NCBI RefSeq assembly: GCF_024979315.1
Contig: NZ_JANLCK010000016.1
Coordinates: 1 to 60,683 of the forward strand
Source: Herbiconiux oxytropis
Lineage (GTDB): Bacteria > Actinomycetota > Actinomycetes > Actinomycetales > Microbacteriaceae
Length of the DNA: 60,683 nucleotides
Reading direction: 5' to 3'
Shown here: positions 25,121 through 33,324 of the stretch, piece by piece
Layout: the number at the start of each line of letters is the position of its first letter
How positions within the stretch are numbered: position 1 is the first letter of the stretch
The notes under the pieces: model-generated
What the model saw: only the letters and a program-made list of their open reading frames with translations
Database searches by the model: none
What the model was told of the DNA's origin: nothing
Made by a program: the position numbers and the translations under genes

Positions 25121-25205
25121 GCCCGGCCGATTCGCGAGATCCCGCGCATCCCCGGAGTGGAATGGGCCTCCACCCTGTCAGGGTGGCACTACGCGCGAAT
25201 AGCTA
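25121..25205. repeat. Second conserved intergenic block (downstream copy)
   Basis: Counterpart of 19141-19224. It contains a clear hairpin, CCACCCT-gtc-AGGGTGG, followed by a CGC-AATAGC element. The low primary identity in the loop region with retained pairing suggests structure matters. Confidence 0.6.
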
Positions 25206-25224
25206 GCCAGACGTCGGCTAGCGC

Positions 25225-25428
25225 CTACGCCTGCGGCCGCTGAGCAGCTTGCGCTTCCTCCTCTGACCAGACGTTGTCGTCCACGTAGTGCTGGATAAGG
25301 TCTCGGACCACGTCGCTCGGAGTGCACCCTCGCTTCTGCGAAATGCGCTGCAGGTCGTGCCAGACATCGTCGGGGATGCGGAACCCTCGAACGGGGTTCT
25401 TCGGCTGATTCGGCACACCATCGATCAT
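25225..25428 (-). CDS. Ribbon-helix-helix DNA-binding protein (67 aa)
   Basis: The 67-aa product contains an RHH core, a beta strand (NPVRGFRIP) followed by two helices (DDVWHDLQRISQKRG and TPSDVVRDLIQHYVDD), like CopG/Arc-type repressors found on plasmids, phages and toxin-antitoxin loci. The C terminus is Glu/Ala/Gln rich. It is divergent from a second, shorter RHH-like gene across an AT-rich spacer with direct repeats. No toxin gene is adjacent. The start is uncertain because no strong ribosome site is visible. Confidence 0.65.
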   Translation of the reverse strand: MIDGVPNQPKNPVRGFRIPDDVWHDLQRISQKRGCTPSDVVRDLIQHYVDDNVWSEEEAQAAQRPQA

Positions 25429-25475
25429 TCCACCAAGTGCTGACCCGAACAGGGGGTACGACTGTAGAACATCTG

Positions 25476-25508
25476 TGTTAAACACCCGATACGCTTTTTT
25501 GTTAAACA
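25476..25508. promoter_or_regulatory. Direct repeats TGTTAAACA, candidate RHH operator
   Basis: TGTTAAACA occurs at 25476-25484 and 25500-25508, 24 bases apart, inside the most AT-rich stretch of the area, which includes a run of six or seven T. It sits between two divergent RHH-type genes and immediately upstream of the AAGGAGG of the right-hand one, a suitable place for autoregulation. Confidence 0.45.
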
Positions 25509-25518
25509 AGGAGGTCGA

Positions 25519-25647
25519 ATGCCGACAGTGGAGATCGACCCGGCGTTGCTCGAGCGTGCGAGGGCCATTGCCAGGGGTCGCGGAGAGACGATCGAGGCTT
25601 TCGTCACCTCGGCCGTTCGTCAGATGGTGGAGCAGAATGCCGAGTAG
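25519..25647 (+). CDS. Very small ribbon-helix-helix-like protein (42 aa)
   Basis: The ATG is preceded by a near-perfect ribosome site (AAGGAGG at about 25508-25514). The 42-aa product starts with a short strand (PTVEID) followed by two helices (ALLERARAIARGRG and TIEAFVTSAVRQMVEQ), the pattern of VapB/antitoxin-type RHH proteins. Its end overlaps the ATG of the SGNH hydrolase gene by 11 bases, so translation of the two is probably coupled. No classical toxin follows, so the pairing with an extracytoplasmic hydrolase is odd. Confidence 0.6.
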   Translation: MPTVEIDPALLERARAIARGRGETIEAFVTSAVRQMVEQNAE

Positions 25648-26446
25648 CAACCATCGCCCGAGGTCGATGCGGCCCGGCCAGACGTCTCGCGCCTGGTGGT
25701 CGATTGCCTTGGTCGGGGCGCTCGCTCTGCTAGTCGTGGCGATAGTAGTTATCGCAATAGACCCGCGAGGGTCGGCGATCGAGGCTGCCGGCACGGTTCC
25801 GTCGTCGCCGCCTATCGCAGGATCGACGGATGCGGGGAACGTCGAGGTCGAATCGACCGACGTCGAGGCAGCACCCGGGCGATCGATGGTGACGTTCCTC
25901 GGGGATTCCTACACCGGCGGTTCTCGTCAGGACTCGGGAGAAGATGCTCGCTACCCAAAGCTCGTCGGTGAGGCACTCGACATCAGTGTCCATTCCGCGG
26001 GTCTCGGTGGATCCGGCTATGTGGCGGTCGGAACAGCGAACAAGGCGCTTCCCACCCTCGTCAACAAGATCCACGTCGACTCGGATGTCGTCGTCGTCTT
26101 CGGCTCTCGCAACGATAAAGCCGGCTACCAGGCTGTCTACGACGCCGCCTCAGGGATGTACGGCCGGATTCGCGAGCGCTTTCCCGATGCGAAGCTCGTC
26201 GCCGTCGGTCCTGCCTGGCCCGCCTCCGTCACCCCTGATTTCGTGATCGAGAGCGACAACGCCGTGCGCGATGCGGCGGCCGAGAACGGAGCCACCTATG
26301 TGAGCGCCCTCGAATGGCTCAAGGGTGACCCGGCGTTGATCGGAGCCGACAACGTGCACCCCAACGATGCCGGCCACGCGTATCTGGCAGCGCAGTTCGA
26401 ACAGATCGTCAGGGCCGCTTTGGAGGAGAAGCCACCGGCTTCGTAG
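25637..26446 (+). CDS. Membrane-anchored SGNH hydrolase (paralogue A)
   Basis: The 269-aa protein has an N-terminal signal anchor (about residues 20-42) and an extracytoplasmic SGNH/GDSL esterase domain: FLGDSYTGG (nucleophile S91), GLGGSGY, GSRND and DNVHPNDAGH (Asp and His of the triad). Such enzymes add or remove acyl groups on surface polysaccharides. It is highly similar along its length to the protein encoded at 28533-29321, with an acyltransferase gene between them. The start overlaps the small RHH gene, and a longer upstream reading was rejected for that reason. Confidence 0.85.
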   Translation: MPSSNHRPRSMRPGQTSRAWWSIALVGALALLVVAIVVIAIDPRGSAIEAAGTVPSSPPIAGSTDAGNVEVESTDVEAAPGRSMVTFLGDSYTGGSRQDSGEDARYPKLVGEALDISVHSAGLGGSGYVAVGTANKALPTLVNKIHVDSDVVVVFGSRNDKAGYQAVYDAASGMYGRIRERFPDAKLVAVGPAWPASVTPDFVIESDNAVRDAAAENGATYVSALEWLKGDPALIGADNVHPNDAGHAYLAAQFEQIVRAALEEKPPAS

Positions 26447-26457
26447 GCCTTCCAGTC

Positions 26458-28473
26458 TCAGTCGAGTCCGAGCGCCGTGGAGAGCACCGGAGCGAGGAGG
26501 GTCGCGAACTGAGGAGTGAGGTGGTTGCTGTCGCGGTAGATCAGGACATCTCCTGAGATCGGCGAGCACTCCTTCGAGGAGCAGACGTAGTCCGTCAGAT
26601 CGACGTACTCGGCCCCCGACGCAGACGCTGCACGAGATTCCGAAGCATTGAGCTCTTCGGAGACAGCCTCATCGCGCGATGCGCCGCAGACCTTCGCATC
26701 GGTCAGGTGGGCCGACAGGCATACCGCGGGCGTGGCGGGAAGGGTCGGCGAGTCCGCCATCACGTACACCTGGGAGTCGTCGGGCAGCTGGTCGATCGTC
26801 GATTCGATCCCGGACCCCCAGCGTGCCGTGTGCCCGGAATCCTGGGTGAATCCGTCACTTCGAGCGTAGTTCGCCAGGATGATCATGTCCGGCTCGAGCG
26901 AGCCGAGCTCGTCGACCACGGCTGCACGCCACTGATCGCAGGCGACGTAGGGAACGCCATCCTCGAGCTTGGCGATGTCCACCGACGGGCAGGAGCTCTT
27001 GGTGTCGACCCGCAGCTGGATCTCTCCCTGCTCTGCGAGTTCGTGGAGCGGCGGGAACCACTGCGCGGCGTGCGAGTCGCCGAAGAGCTCCACCAGCGGC
27101 GCGTCGGCGTTGTCGCCGAACAGGCAGCCCTTCGGGTCCACGGCGCCCTCGTTCACATGGCAGCCGTCGGCATAGATCGTCGGGTTGCTGCCCGCCGCAG
27201 CGCGCAGGCTGGGTTTGAGATTCGAAGGCACGAAGTCGCTGAAGGCGGGCGGGTTCGTCGCCTCGACCGCATCGGCCTCCGCCGCGCTTGCGAGTGGCGA
27301 CGAGTTCGTGACATAGATTCCGGCACCGGCGGCTCCCACGATGAGAACGGACGCGGCGAGAGCGGCGAGGAGCGATCGACGGGGTCGCCCGACGGCGATC
27401 GGAGTCCACTGCTGCGCTGCTCGCTCTACGAACCGGTACAGCAGCCAGGCGGCAGGCACGCACAGCACGGCGATCCCAAGTGTGAGCCACAACGGCAGGT
27501 CCCGATCGACTCCGCCCGCCTGTGCCGGGATGACCAAGGCCGGCCAGTGCACGAGGTAGAGCGAATACGAGATGGTCCCGATGAAGACCATGCCGCGCGT
27601 GCTGAGCAGCACACCGGCATCGGCCGAGCTCCGCCAGTTGCCGAAGTAGATGATCGCGGCCGTCGCCGCCACCGGGGCGGCCGCCGCGATGCCGGGGAAG
27701 ACGGTGTCGCTGGTGTAGCCGACTCCAATGGCGACGAGTGCGGCAAGGCCCGCCCAGGTGCCGACGCGGGCGACAGCCTGACGAGGTCGCCACCGGGGCG
27801 ACTCCACAGCGAACGCCAGCAGGCCGCCCACGCCGAGCTCCCACGCGCGGGTCGGAAGCGAGAAGAACGCCCAGGGCTGCGAGATCGTGGTCAGTACGAA
27901 TCCGGCGGCGAACGATGCGGCGACGATCACCACGAGCATCCAGAACAGCCCTCGCTTCGACCGTCTCGCGAGCACGAAGCCGAGAGCGATCAGGGCGGGC
28001 CACACGAGATAGAACTGCTCCTCGACTCCGAGCGACCAGAAGTGCTGGAACAGCGAGGGTGTGCCCTCGGCAAGGTAGTCGGTGTTCTGGTAGGCGAAGA
28101 GGAGGTTCGGCACATAGAGCGCCGTGGCGATGGCGTCCTGGAAGACGCCTCGAAGTTGCAGGGGAGCGATCCAGATCGCCGCCGCGATCGTCGTGAGCAC
28201 GACGATGAGGAGGGATGCCGGCAGAATCCGGCGCGCTCGCTTGGCGTAGAAGGACGCGAAGGAGATCTTCCCGGTGTTCAGGAGGCTCGAAAGAAGATGG
28301 TTCGTGATCAGGAAGCCTGAGATCACGAAGAACACGTCCACACCGATGTAGCCGCCGGTGAGGAACGGCGTCCCGGCGTGATACAGGACGACCAGGAGGA
28401 CGGCGACAGCGCGCAGCCCTTGGATGTCCGGACGGAATGGCTGCCGCCGGACGGTCGTCTGTTGATCCCCCAT
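26458..28473 (-). CDS. Polysaccharide O-acyltransferase, acyltransferase 3 plus SGNH domain (OafA-like)
   Basis: The protein of about 671 aa has an N-terminal acyltransferase-3 domain with about ten membrane helices, opening with RPDIQGLRAVAVLLVVLYHAG and containing GVDVFFVISGFLI. One more helix (about residues 360-385) leads to a C-terminal extracytoplasmic SGNH domain with LFGDSHAAQW and, near the end, YRDSNHLTP. The membrane domain brings acyl groups across and the SGNH domain places them on sugars. ATG 28473 was chosen from the usual family start; ATG 28503, 30 bases upstream, is an alternative. It follows SGNH paralogue B, presumably as one operon. Confidence 0.9.
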   Translation of the reverse strand: MGDQQTTVRRQPFRPDIQGLRAVAVLLVVLYHAGTPFLTGGYIGVDVFFVISGFLITNHLLSSLLNTGKISFASFYAKRARRILPASLLIVVLTTIAAAIWIAPLQLRGVFQDAIATALYVPNLLFAYQNTDYLAEGTPSLFQHFWSLGVEEQFYLVWPALIALGFVLARRSKRGLFWMLVVIVAASFAAGFVLTTISQPWAFFSLPTRAWELGVGGLLAFAVESPRWRPRQAVARVGTWAGLAALVAIGVGYTSDTVFPGIAAAAPVAATAAIIYFGNWRSSADAGVLLSTRGMVFIGTISYSLYLVHWPALVIPAQAGGVDRDLPLWLTLGIAVLCVPAAWLLYRFVERAAQQWTPIAVGRPRRSLLAALAASVLIVGAAGAGIYVTNSSPLASAAEADAVEATNPPAFSDFVPSNLKPSLRAAAGSNPTIYADGCHVNEGAVDPKGCLFGDNADAPLVELFGDSHAAQWFPPLHELAEQGEIQLRVDTKSSCPSVDIAKLEDGVPYVACDQWRAAVVDELGSLEPDMIILANYARSDGFTQDSGHTARWGSGIESTIDQLPDDSQVYVMADSPTLPATPAVCLSAHLTDAKVCGASRDEAVSEELNASESRAASASGAEYVDLTDYVCSSKECSPISGDVLIYRDSNHLTPQFATLLAPVLSTALGLD

Positions 28474-28532
28474 GTCGCGATGATAACCGCCGACGTCAAC
28501 CATCGCGCGATCGCTGCCGGAAGCGGGCGGGC

Positions 28533-29321
28533 TCAGGGCTGCAGTGCAGATTGCACCACAGGCTCCAACAGCTCAGCCAGACGGGCGTGCCCCGCATCGC
28601 TCGGGTGCACCTTGTCGTCCCCGACCAGTCCTGGGTCGGCCTTCAGCCAGTCCACGGCGTCGACGAACGTGGCTCCTTGAGCGACGGCGGCATCGTGGAT
28701 CGCCCGGTTGCTTTCGGCTACGAAGTCGGGTGTCCCGGAGGTCGGCCAGGTCGGGCCCACGACGATCAGGCGAGCGTTCGGGAAACGATCACGAATCTGC
28801 GTGAACATGGCCCCCGCCGCGTCATGAACCGGCTGATACCCGACCTTGTCGTTGCGACCACCGAAGACAACCACCACGTCCGAGTCCACATGGATCTTGC
28901 TGACCAGCGAGGGGAGAGCCTTCTTGGATGTCCCCTGAGCCACGTATCCTGCCCCGCCGAGTCCGGCGGAATGCACACTCACATCGAGAGCCTCCCCGAG
29001 GAGGTGCGGATAGCGCGATTCCACTCCGGAGTCCTGACGGGAGCCACTCGTGTAGGAGTCGCCGAGGAAGGTCACCATCGGTCGGTCGGAGTCGGTGTTG
29101 ATGTCGGTGATCTCCGACTCCGCGTTGCCGGCGTCCAGCACGCCGGCGACCGGAGAAGTCGACGGGACCGTGCCCGAAGCCTCGACCGGCGTGCTCTCCT
29201 GGCTGAGAGCAACGGTCGTGATCGCGATCGCGAGCAGCCCGAGGCTAGCGACCAATGCCACCGTCATCCATGTTCGGGAGGTCACCTTGGATCGGTGCCG
29301 CCGTTGCGATTTGCCGACCAT
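28533..29321 (-). CDS. Membrane-anchored SGNH hydrolase (paralogue B)
   Basis: The 262-aa protein has a signal anchor (about residues 20-40) and an SGNH domain with FLGDSYTSG (nucleophile S89), GLGGAGY, GGRND and DKVHPSDAGH. It shares long identical stretches with paralogue A (VTFLGDSYT, NKIHVDSDVVVVFG-like segments), indicating duplication. Paralogue B keeps the canonical GGRND, whereas paralogue A has GSRND. It lies upstream of, and on the same strand as, the acyltransferase-SGNH gene. Confidence 0.85.
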   Translation of the reverse strand: MVGKSQRRHRSKVTSRTWMTVALVASLGLLAIAITTVALSQESTPVEASGTVPSTSPVAGVLDAGNAESEITDINTDSDRPMVTFLGDSYTSGSRQDSGVESRYPHLLGEALDVSVHSAGLGGAGYVAQGTSKKALPSLVSKIHVDSDVVVVFGGRNDKVGYQPVHDAAGAMFTQIRDRFPNARLIVVGPTWPTSGTPDFVAESNRAIHDAAVAQGATFVDAVDWLKADPGLVGDDKVHPSDAGHARLAELLEPVVQSALQP

Positions 29322-29565
29322 CGATCATCCGTTCCGTCGTCGTGCGGAGTAGCGCTCACGAGTATTCCAGGCATCGGCGTCGACCCCCTGTGCAAGTCAA
29401 TCGTCCATCGCGATCTCGCGTGGTGACCACTGTTTGAGCGAATGTTCACTCCGCCGAAACAAAACTGACGTAATCTTCGAACCATTGCTCGGCGCGGAAG
29501 ACCACCTTTGGCGGTCCGGCACAAGCAACGACAGTGCTGATGATGAACTTCCAGGAGCGAGAATC

Positions 29566-29601
29566 ATGGCCACAATTCTGATGCCGCGCCGGAACAGCTA
29601 G
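29566..29601 (+). CDS. Possible 11-aa leader peptide
   Basis: ATG preceded by CAGGAGCGAG and ending in TAG 8 bases before the GTG of the acyltransferase gene. The peptide would be MATILMPRRNS. It could couple ribosomes to the downstream GTG, which has no good ribosome site of its own. This may be chance. Confidence 0.25.
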   Translation: MATILMPRRNS

Positions 29602-29609
29602 GCGAATCT

Positions 29610-30728
29610 GTGCCAGCCACTCCCGGGAGCCAGACGCACGGCGCCTTCACGATCCCATCGCTCGACGGACTCAGGGCCGTGGCGGTCCTCACAGTCTTCA
29701 TAGGTCACGGCGCCGTCGGGATCAGCACAGGTTTCTGGCCCGGTCACGTGGGTGTGACGATTTTCTTCTTCCTCAGCGGCTACCTGATCACCACTCTCCT
29801 GCGCCGGGAGTACGATCGCACCGGCCGGATCTCCCTGCGGAAGTTCTACCTCCGCCGTGCACTCCGGATCCTGCCGCCTGCCTATATCGCTATCGCTGTG
29901 GCCGTGGTGGTCGGCGCGCTGGGGTGGGTCGCAGCCACGACCACACCTTGGGGTGTGCTCGCTGAGCTGCTGAGCTACACGAACTACTACATCGTGATCG
30001 CCGGACGGGAGGGCCTCCCACCAGATACGACCCAGTTCTGGTCGTTGGCGGTGGAAGAGCACTACTACCTGGTGGTTCCGGTCGTCCTGCTGGTGCTGTT
30101 CCGCTCGCGCGCGTCTCTTCGGACCATCGGTTGGTCGCTTGCCGCTCTGGCGCTCCTCGTGCCTGTATGGCGGGTGCTCCTGGGCCTGACGGGGGCCGGA
30201 TTCGATCGCCTCTACGTCTCGACCGACACCCGGATCGACAGTCTGCTGTTCGGTACCGCGATGGCTCTCCTCTTCAATCCAGTGCTTGCTCGCAACGGAG
30301 GCTCTGCGCGGATCACGAAGTGGCTGAACCGGCGGCTGGGGTTCATCGCGTCGTTTGCGGTCATCGTGTTCGTCGCCTCCGCTCTCGTACCATCGCAGGC
30401 CTTCCGGTTGAGTGTCGCGGACACGATCCAGTGCCTCTGCCTGATCCCGATCTTCTGGTTCGTCATCACCCGGCCGGGCAGCTTTGCGGGCAGGGTGCTC
30501 AACAGCCGTGTCCTGGTGCGCCTCGGCATACTCTCGTTCTCCGTCTACCTGTTCCACCGGCTGATTCTCAACCTGGTCGAGAACGTGATCGGTGAGCCGT
30601 GGGTAGGAGACGGCGTATCCCTCGTTCTCACGTTGGTCGTGGCACAACTCGTCTACTGGGCCGTGGAGCGGCCGTGCGGCGTGCTCCGCAAACGGCTCGA
30701 GGCCGGGATGGCCTCGAGAACGGTCTGA
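29610..30728 (+). CDS. Acyltransferase 3 family membrane protein
   Basis: The 372-aa integral membrane protein has about ten helices, with the acyltransferase-3 hallmarks IPSLDGLRAVAVLTVFIGHG near residue 15, FFFLSGYLITTLLRREYDRTG and FYLRRALRILPP. It lacks the C-terminal SGNH domain of the neighbouring enzyme, so it may use a separate SGNH partner, for which the two paralogues at 25637 and 28533 are candidates. It probably O-acylates a surface glycan. The start is GTG without a strong ribosome site. Confidence 0.88.
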   Translation: MPATPGSQTHGAFTIPSLDGLRAVAVLTVFIGHGAVGISTGFWPGHVGVTIFFFLSGYLITTLLRREYDRTGRISLRKFYLRRALRILPPAYIAIAVAVVVGALGWVAATTTPWGVLAELLSYTNYYIVIAGREGLPPDTTQFWSLAVEEHYYLVVPVVLLVLFRSRASLRTIGWSLAALALLVPVWRVLLGLTGAGFDRLYVSTDTRIDSLLFGTAMALLFNPVLARNGGSARITKWLNRRLGFIASFAVIVFVASALVPSQAFRLSVADTIQCLCLIPIFWFVITRPGSFAGRVLNSRVLVRLGILSFSVYLFHRLILNLVENVIGEPWVGDGVSLVLTLVVAQLVYWAVERPCGVLRKRLEAGMASRTV

Positions 30729-30926
30729 GACGAATCTCGACCATGTCGACGACGTAAACAGTTGATCTCGAGCGCGTTACAGCCTCCGTCCTCGGACGAT
30801 CGAGGGAATTCCGTGGCCTACGTTTAGAGAGGTTCATCAGGTCTGTCGCCGAAGATTCGGGCGCACAGCGGTGTGAGAACATGGTGACGGTACTGCTCAA
30901 GGTCATCGGGGAGAGGGAAAGCCTGC

Positions 30927-32342
30927 GTGGAACTACGCGATTACATCAGGGTGCTGCAGAAGGGGTGGATCTTCATCGTCACCCTCACCCTCCTCGGTGT
31001 CGCCCTCGGCGCCGCCTATTCCCTTCTCAAGACCCCTGAGTACCAAGCGTCGTCGAAGGTCTTCGTCTCCGTGCAGTCGTCCGGATCCGTGAGTGATCTG
31101 ACGCAGGGCGGGAGCTTCGTCCAGAACCAGGTCAAGTCCTATGCCGACATCGTGACCACCCCTGTGGTCCTACAGCCGGTCATCGCCTCGCTCGGTCTGA
31201 CCGGGGACGTGAACAAACTCGCGCGTCAGGTGACCGCCTCATCGCCCGTGGACACCGTGATCGTCGAGATCAGCGCATCCGACACGGATCCCCGCCGCGC
31301 AGCAGAGATCGCCAACGCCGTGGCGTCGAGCTTCCAGAGTACCGTCGCGGAACTCGTACCCCCGAACGCCGAGGGGATCGAGCCCGTAAAGGTGACCGTC
31401 CTGCAGCAGGCGGTCATTCCGGGTTCGGCATACACGCCGAACGTTCCGCTCAACATCGCCTTCGGTGGTCTCATCGGACTTGCCCTCGGGATCGCGGCGG
31501 CGGTGCTGCGAGAGACTCTAGACAACCGGATCCACAACGAGCGGGACGTCGAAGCGATCACGGACGCTCCGATCATCGGAGGGATTGCCTACGACGCGCG
31601 GACGCCGCAGAATCCGCTCATTGTGAAGGACGATCCACGCAGTCCGAGGGCGGAGTCGTTCAGAACGCTCCGAACCAATCTGCAGTTCGTCAACGTCGGT
31701 GAGAGTCGGAGCTTCGTCGTCACGTCCTCGATCCCCGGAGAAGGCAAGAGCACGTCGGCAGCGAATCTCGCCATCGTCGTCGCGCTCTCAGGCCAGAGGG
31801 TCCTGCTGGTTGATGCAGACCTACGCAAACCGAAGGTGGCTTCCTACCTCGGGCTGGAGGGCGCGGCGGGCCTGACCGATGTCCTCGTCGGGCGTGCCCA
31901 GCCCAACGACGTCATTCAGCGGTGGGGGGAGACCAACCTCTATGTGCTGCCGGCCGGCCGGATTCCGCCGAACCCGAGCGAACTGCTCGGCTCGAAGGCC
32001 ATGGTGGCTCTGATCGCGTCCTTCGAGAACTCGTTCGATACGGTCCTCTTCGATGCTCCACCGCTGCTCCCCGTGACCGACGCTGCCATCCTCACGAACA
32101 ACACCAGCGGAGCTCTCCTCATGGTTGCGGCCGGCAGGGCGCACAAAGCGCACGTGCGCGGTGCCATCACCACACTCGCGAACGTCGGCGCGAAGGTCGC
32201 GGGCATCGTCATCACCATGTTGCCCACCAAGGGGCCCGACTCCTACGGCTACGGCCGATACGGCTACGCCTACGGTTACGGTTACGGAGAGTTCGAAGCA
32301 GACGAGGCGCCGGTTCCGGCGAAGAGCAAAAGATCCAAGTAA
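30927..32342 (+). CDS. Polysaccharide co-polymerase with tyrosine autokinase domain (Wzz plus BY-kinase)
   Basis: The 471-aa protein sets chain length and drives export of the exopolysaccharide. The N-terminal Wzz domain is framed by membrane helices at about 13-33 and 174-195. The cytoplasmic bacterial tyrosine-kinase domain has Walker A SSIPGEGKST (267-276), Walker A' VLLVDAD (292-298) and Walker B VLFDAPP (373-379). The C-terminal tail holds seven tyrosines (440, 442, 445, 447, 449, 451, 453) for autophosphorylation. The two domains are fused as in Gram-negative Wzc. GTG start after GAGAGGGA. It opens the polysaccharide locus. Confidence 0.93.
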   Translation: MELRDYIRVLQKGWIFIVTLTLLGVALGAAYSLLKTPEYQASSKVFVSVQSSGSVSDLTQGGSFVQNQVKSYADIVTTPVVLQPVIASLGLTGDVNKLARQVTASSPVDTVIVEISASDTDPRRAAEIANAVASSFQSTVAELVPPNAEGIEPVKVTVLQQAVIPGSAYTPNVPLNIAFGGLIGLALGIAAAVLRETLDNRIHNERDVEAITDAPIIGGIAYDARTPQNPLIVKDDPRSPRAESFRTLRTNLQFVNVGESRSFVVTSSIPGEGKSTSAANLAIVVALSGQRVLLVDADLRKPKVASYLGLEGAAGLTDVLVGRAQPNDVIQRWGETNLYVLPAGRIPPNPSELLGSKAMVALIASFENSFDTVLFDAPPLLPVTDAAILTNNTSGALLMVAAGRAHKAHVRGAITTLANVGAKVAGIVITMLPTKGPDSYGYGRYGYAYGYGYGEFEADEAPVPAKSKRSK

Positions 32343-32345
32343 GAC

Positions 32346-33269
32346 ATGTCCGGGACGAGCGATTCAGGGATCTTTTGGCGACTTGCTCCCGCGCTGCTCG
32401 TCGCCATACTCGCGCTCGTCGCCATCCTGCTCTCGGTGTCTGCGCTTCGCCAAGGTGATGTCGCAAGCAACGGAACGGTGCCGGGTCCGATTCCGACCTG
32501 GGATGAGACGAGCGGGACCGACTCCGCGGCGACGCCGACGCCGACCTCGGCCGCGGTGGCGTTGTTCCCGGTCTTCGACATCGATGCGAGCGGAATCGGA
32601 CTCGTCTCAGCGCCCTCTTCGTGCGGCGACCAGACCTCGAGTGTGTCCGTGACCGAGGACTCCGGCCGCACGTGGTCTCCTGTGGATTTCGGACCGCTGG
32701 GGGTACAGGCGATCTACGAAGTCCGGGTCGTCTCATCCGACCAGCTCGACGTGGTCGCTGGTCTCGGCCCGGATTGCACCCCTTCTCTGCTCACGTCGTA
32801 CACCGCTGGTCAGTTCTGGCAGTCGAACCCTGAGCGACTCGCGGAGACGACCTGGCTGGATCCCAGCGACCCCACGGTCATCCATCACCTGGGCGCTGTG
32901 ATCCCGACCCCGTGTGGCCGTCCCCTCGCCGTGACTCCTTCCGCATCGGGTGCCGCAACGATCTGCCAAGAGGGCGCCTTCACCTACTCGACGGAGCAGT
33001 TGACCTGGTCGGTGTTGGCCCCCGGCCGGTTCCTCGGTCTCGATTCGTCCCTGTCGGGGACGCTCGTGCTGGAATCGTCGACGGAGGACTGCGCCGGCGT
33101 CCGCTTCAGCGAGTTCGGGCCGGACGGGGCAGCGCTGGGTTCGGTGTGCGATGTGTCTCACGTCCCGGCGGAGAACTCGGCGATCGCGTCTGTCGATCAG
33201 CGCATCTACCGGTGGGACGGCGCCCAGGTCCAACAGAGCGACGACGGGGGACTCACATGGTCGTCGTGA
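32346..33269 (+). CDS. Membrane-anchored extracytoplasmic protein with beta-propeller-like repeats
   Basis: The 307-aa protein has a single N-terminal transmembrane helix (about residues 12-33), a Thr/Pro/Ser-rich linker, and an extracytoplasmic domain. The phrases SVTEDSGRTWSPV and, at the very C terminus, SDDGGLTWSS are Asp-box/BNR motifs (S-x-D-x-G-x-T-W) of sialidase/YCF48-like propellers. Only a few blades fit in this length. It starts 3 bases after the kinase gene and so is probably co-translated with it. The role is unknown; monitoring or binding of the exported polymer is an inference. Confidence 0.75.
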   Translation: MSGTSDSGIFWRLAPALLVAILALVAILLSVSALRQGDVASNGTVPGPIPTWDETSGTDSAATPTPTSAAVALFPVFDIDASGIGLVSAPSSCGDQTSSVSVTEDSGRTWSPVDFGPLGVQAIYEVRVVSSDQLDVVAGLGPDCTPSLLTSYTAGQFWQSNPERLAETTWLDPSDPTVIHHLGAVIPTPCGRPLAVTPSASGAATICQEGAFTYSTEQLTWSVLAPGRFLGLDSSLSGTLVLESSTEDCAGVRFSEFGPDGAALGSVCDVSHVPAENSAIASVDQRIYRWDGAQVQQSDDGGLTWSS

Positions 33270-33324
33270 ACACGCATTGCCGGCACATCAAGTATTCGTC
33301 TAGAGCACGCTGTGGGGATGGCTG

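Larger units (their letters stand above)
24816..25224. other. Intergenic region holding the second full palindromic repeat
   Basis: No gene was found in these 409 bases. They contain the palindrome at 24942-25065 and the second block at 25121-25205, in the same order and orientation as upstream of the giant gene. Confidence 0.6.

Noticed and set aside
25225-25647. Toxin-antitoxin pair
   Set aside because: Both products are RHH-like DNA-binding proteins and no toxin-like gene lies beside them, so a classical module is not supported.
26707-28320. 537-codon plus-strand frame opposite the acyltransferase-SGNH gene
   Set aside because: Its composition is Arg/Gly/Glu/Asp rich without any domain; the minus frame is an unmistakable membrane acyltransferase.
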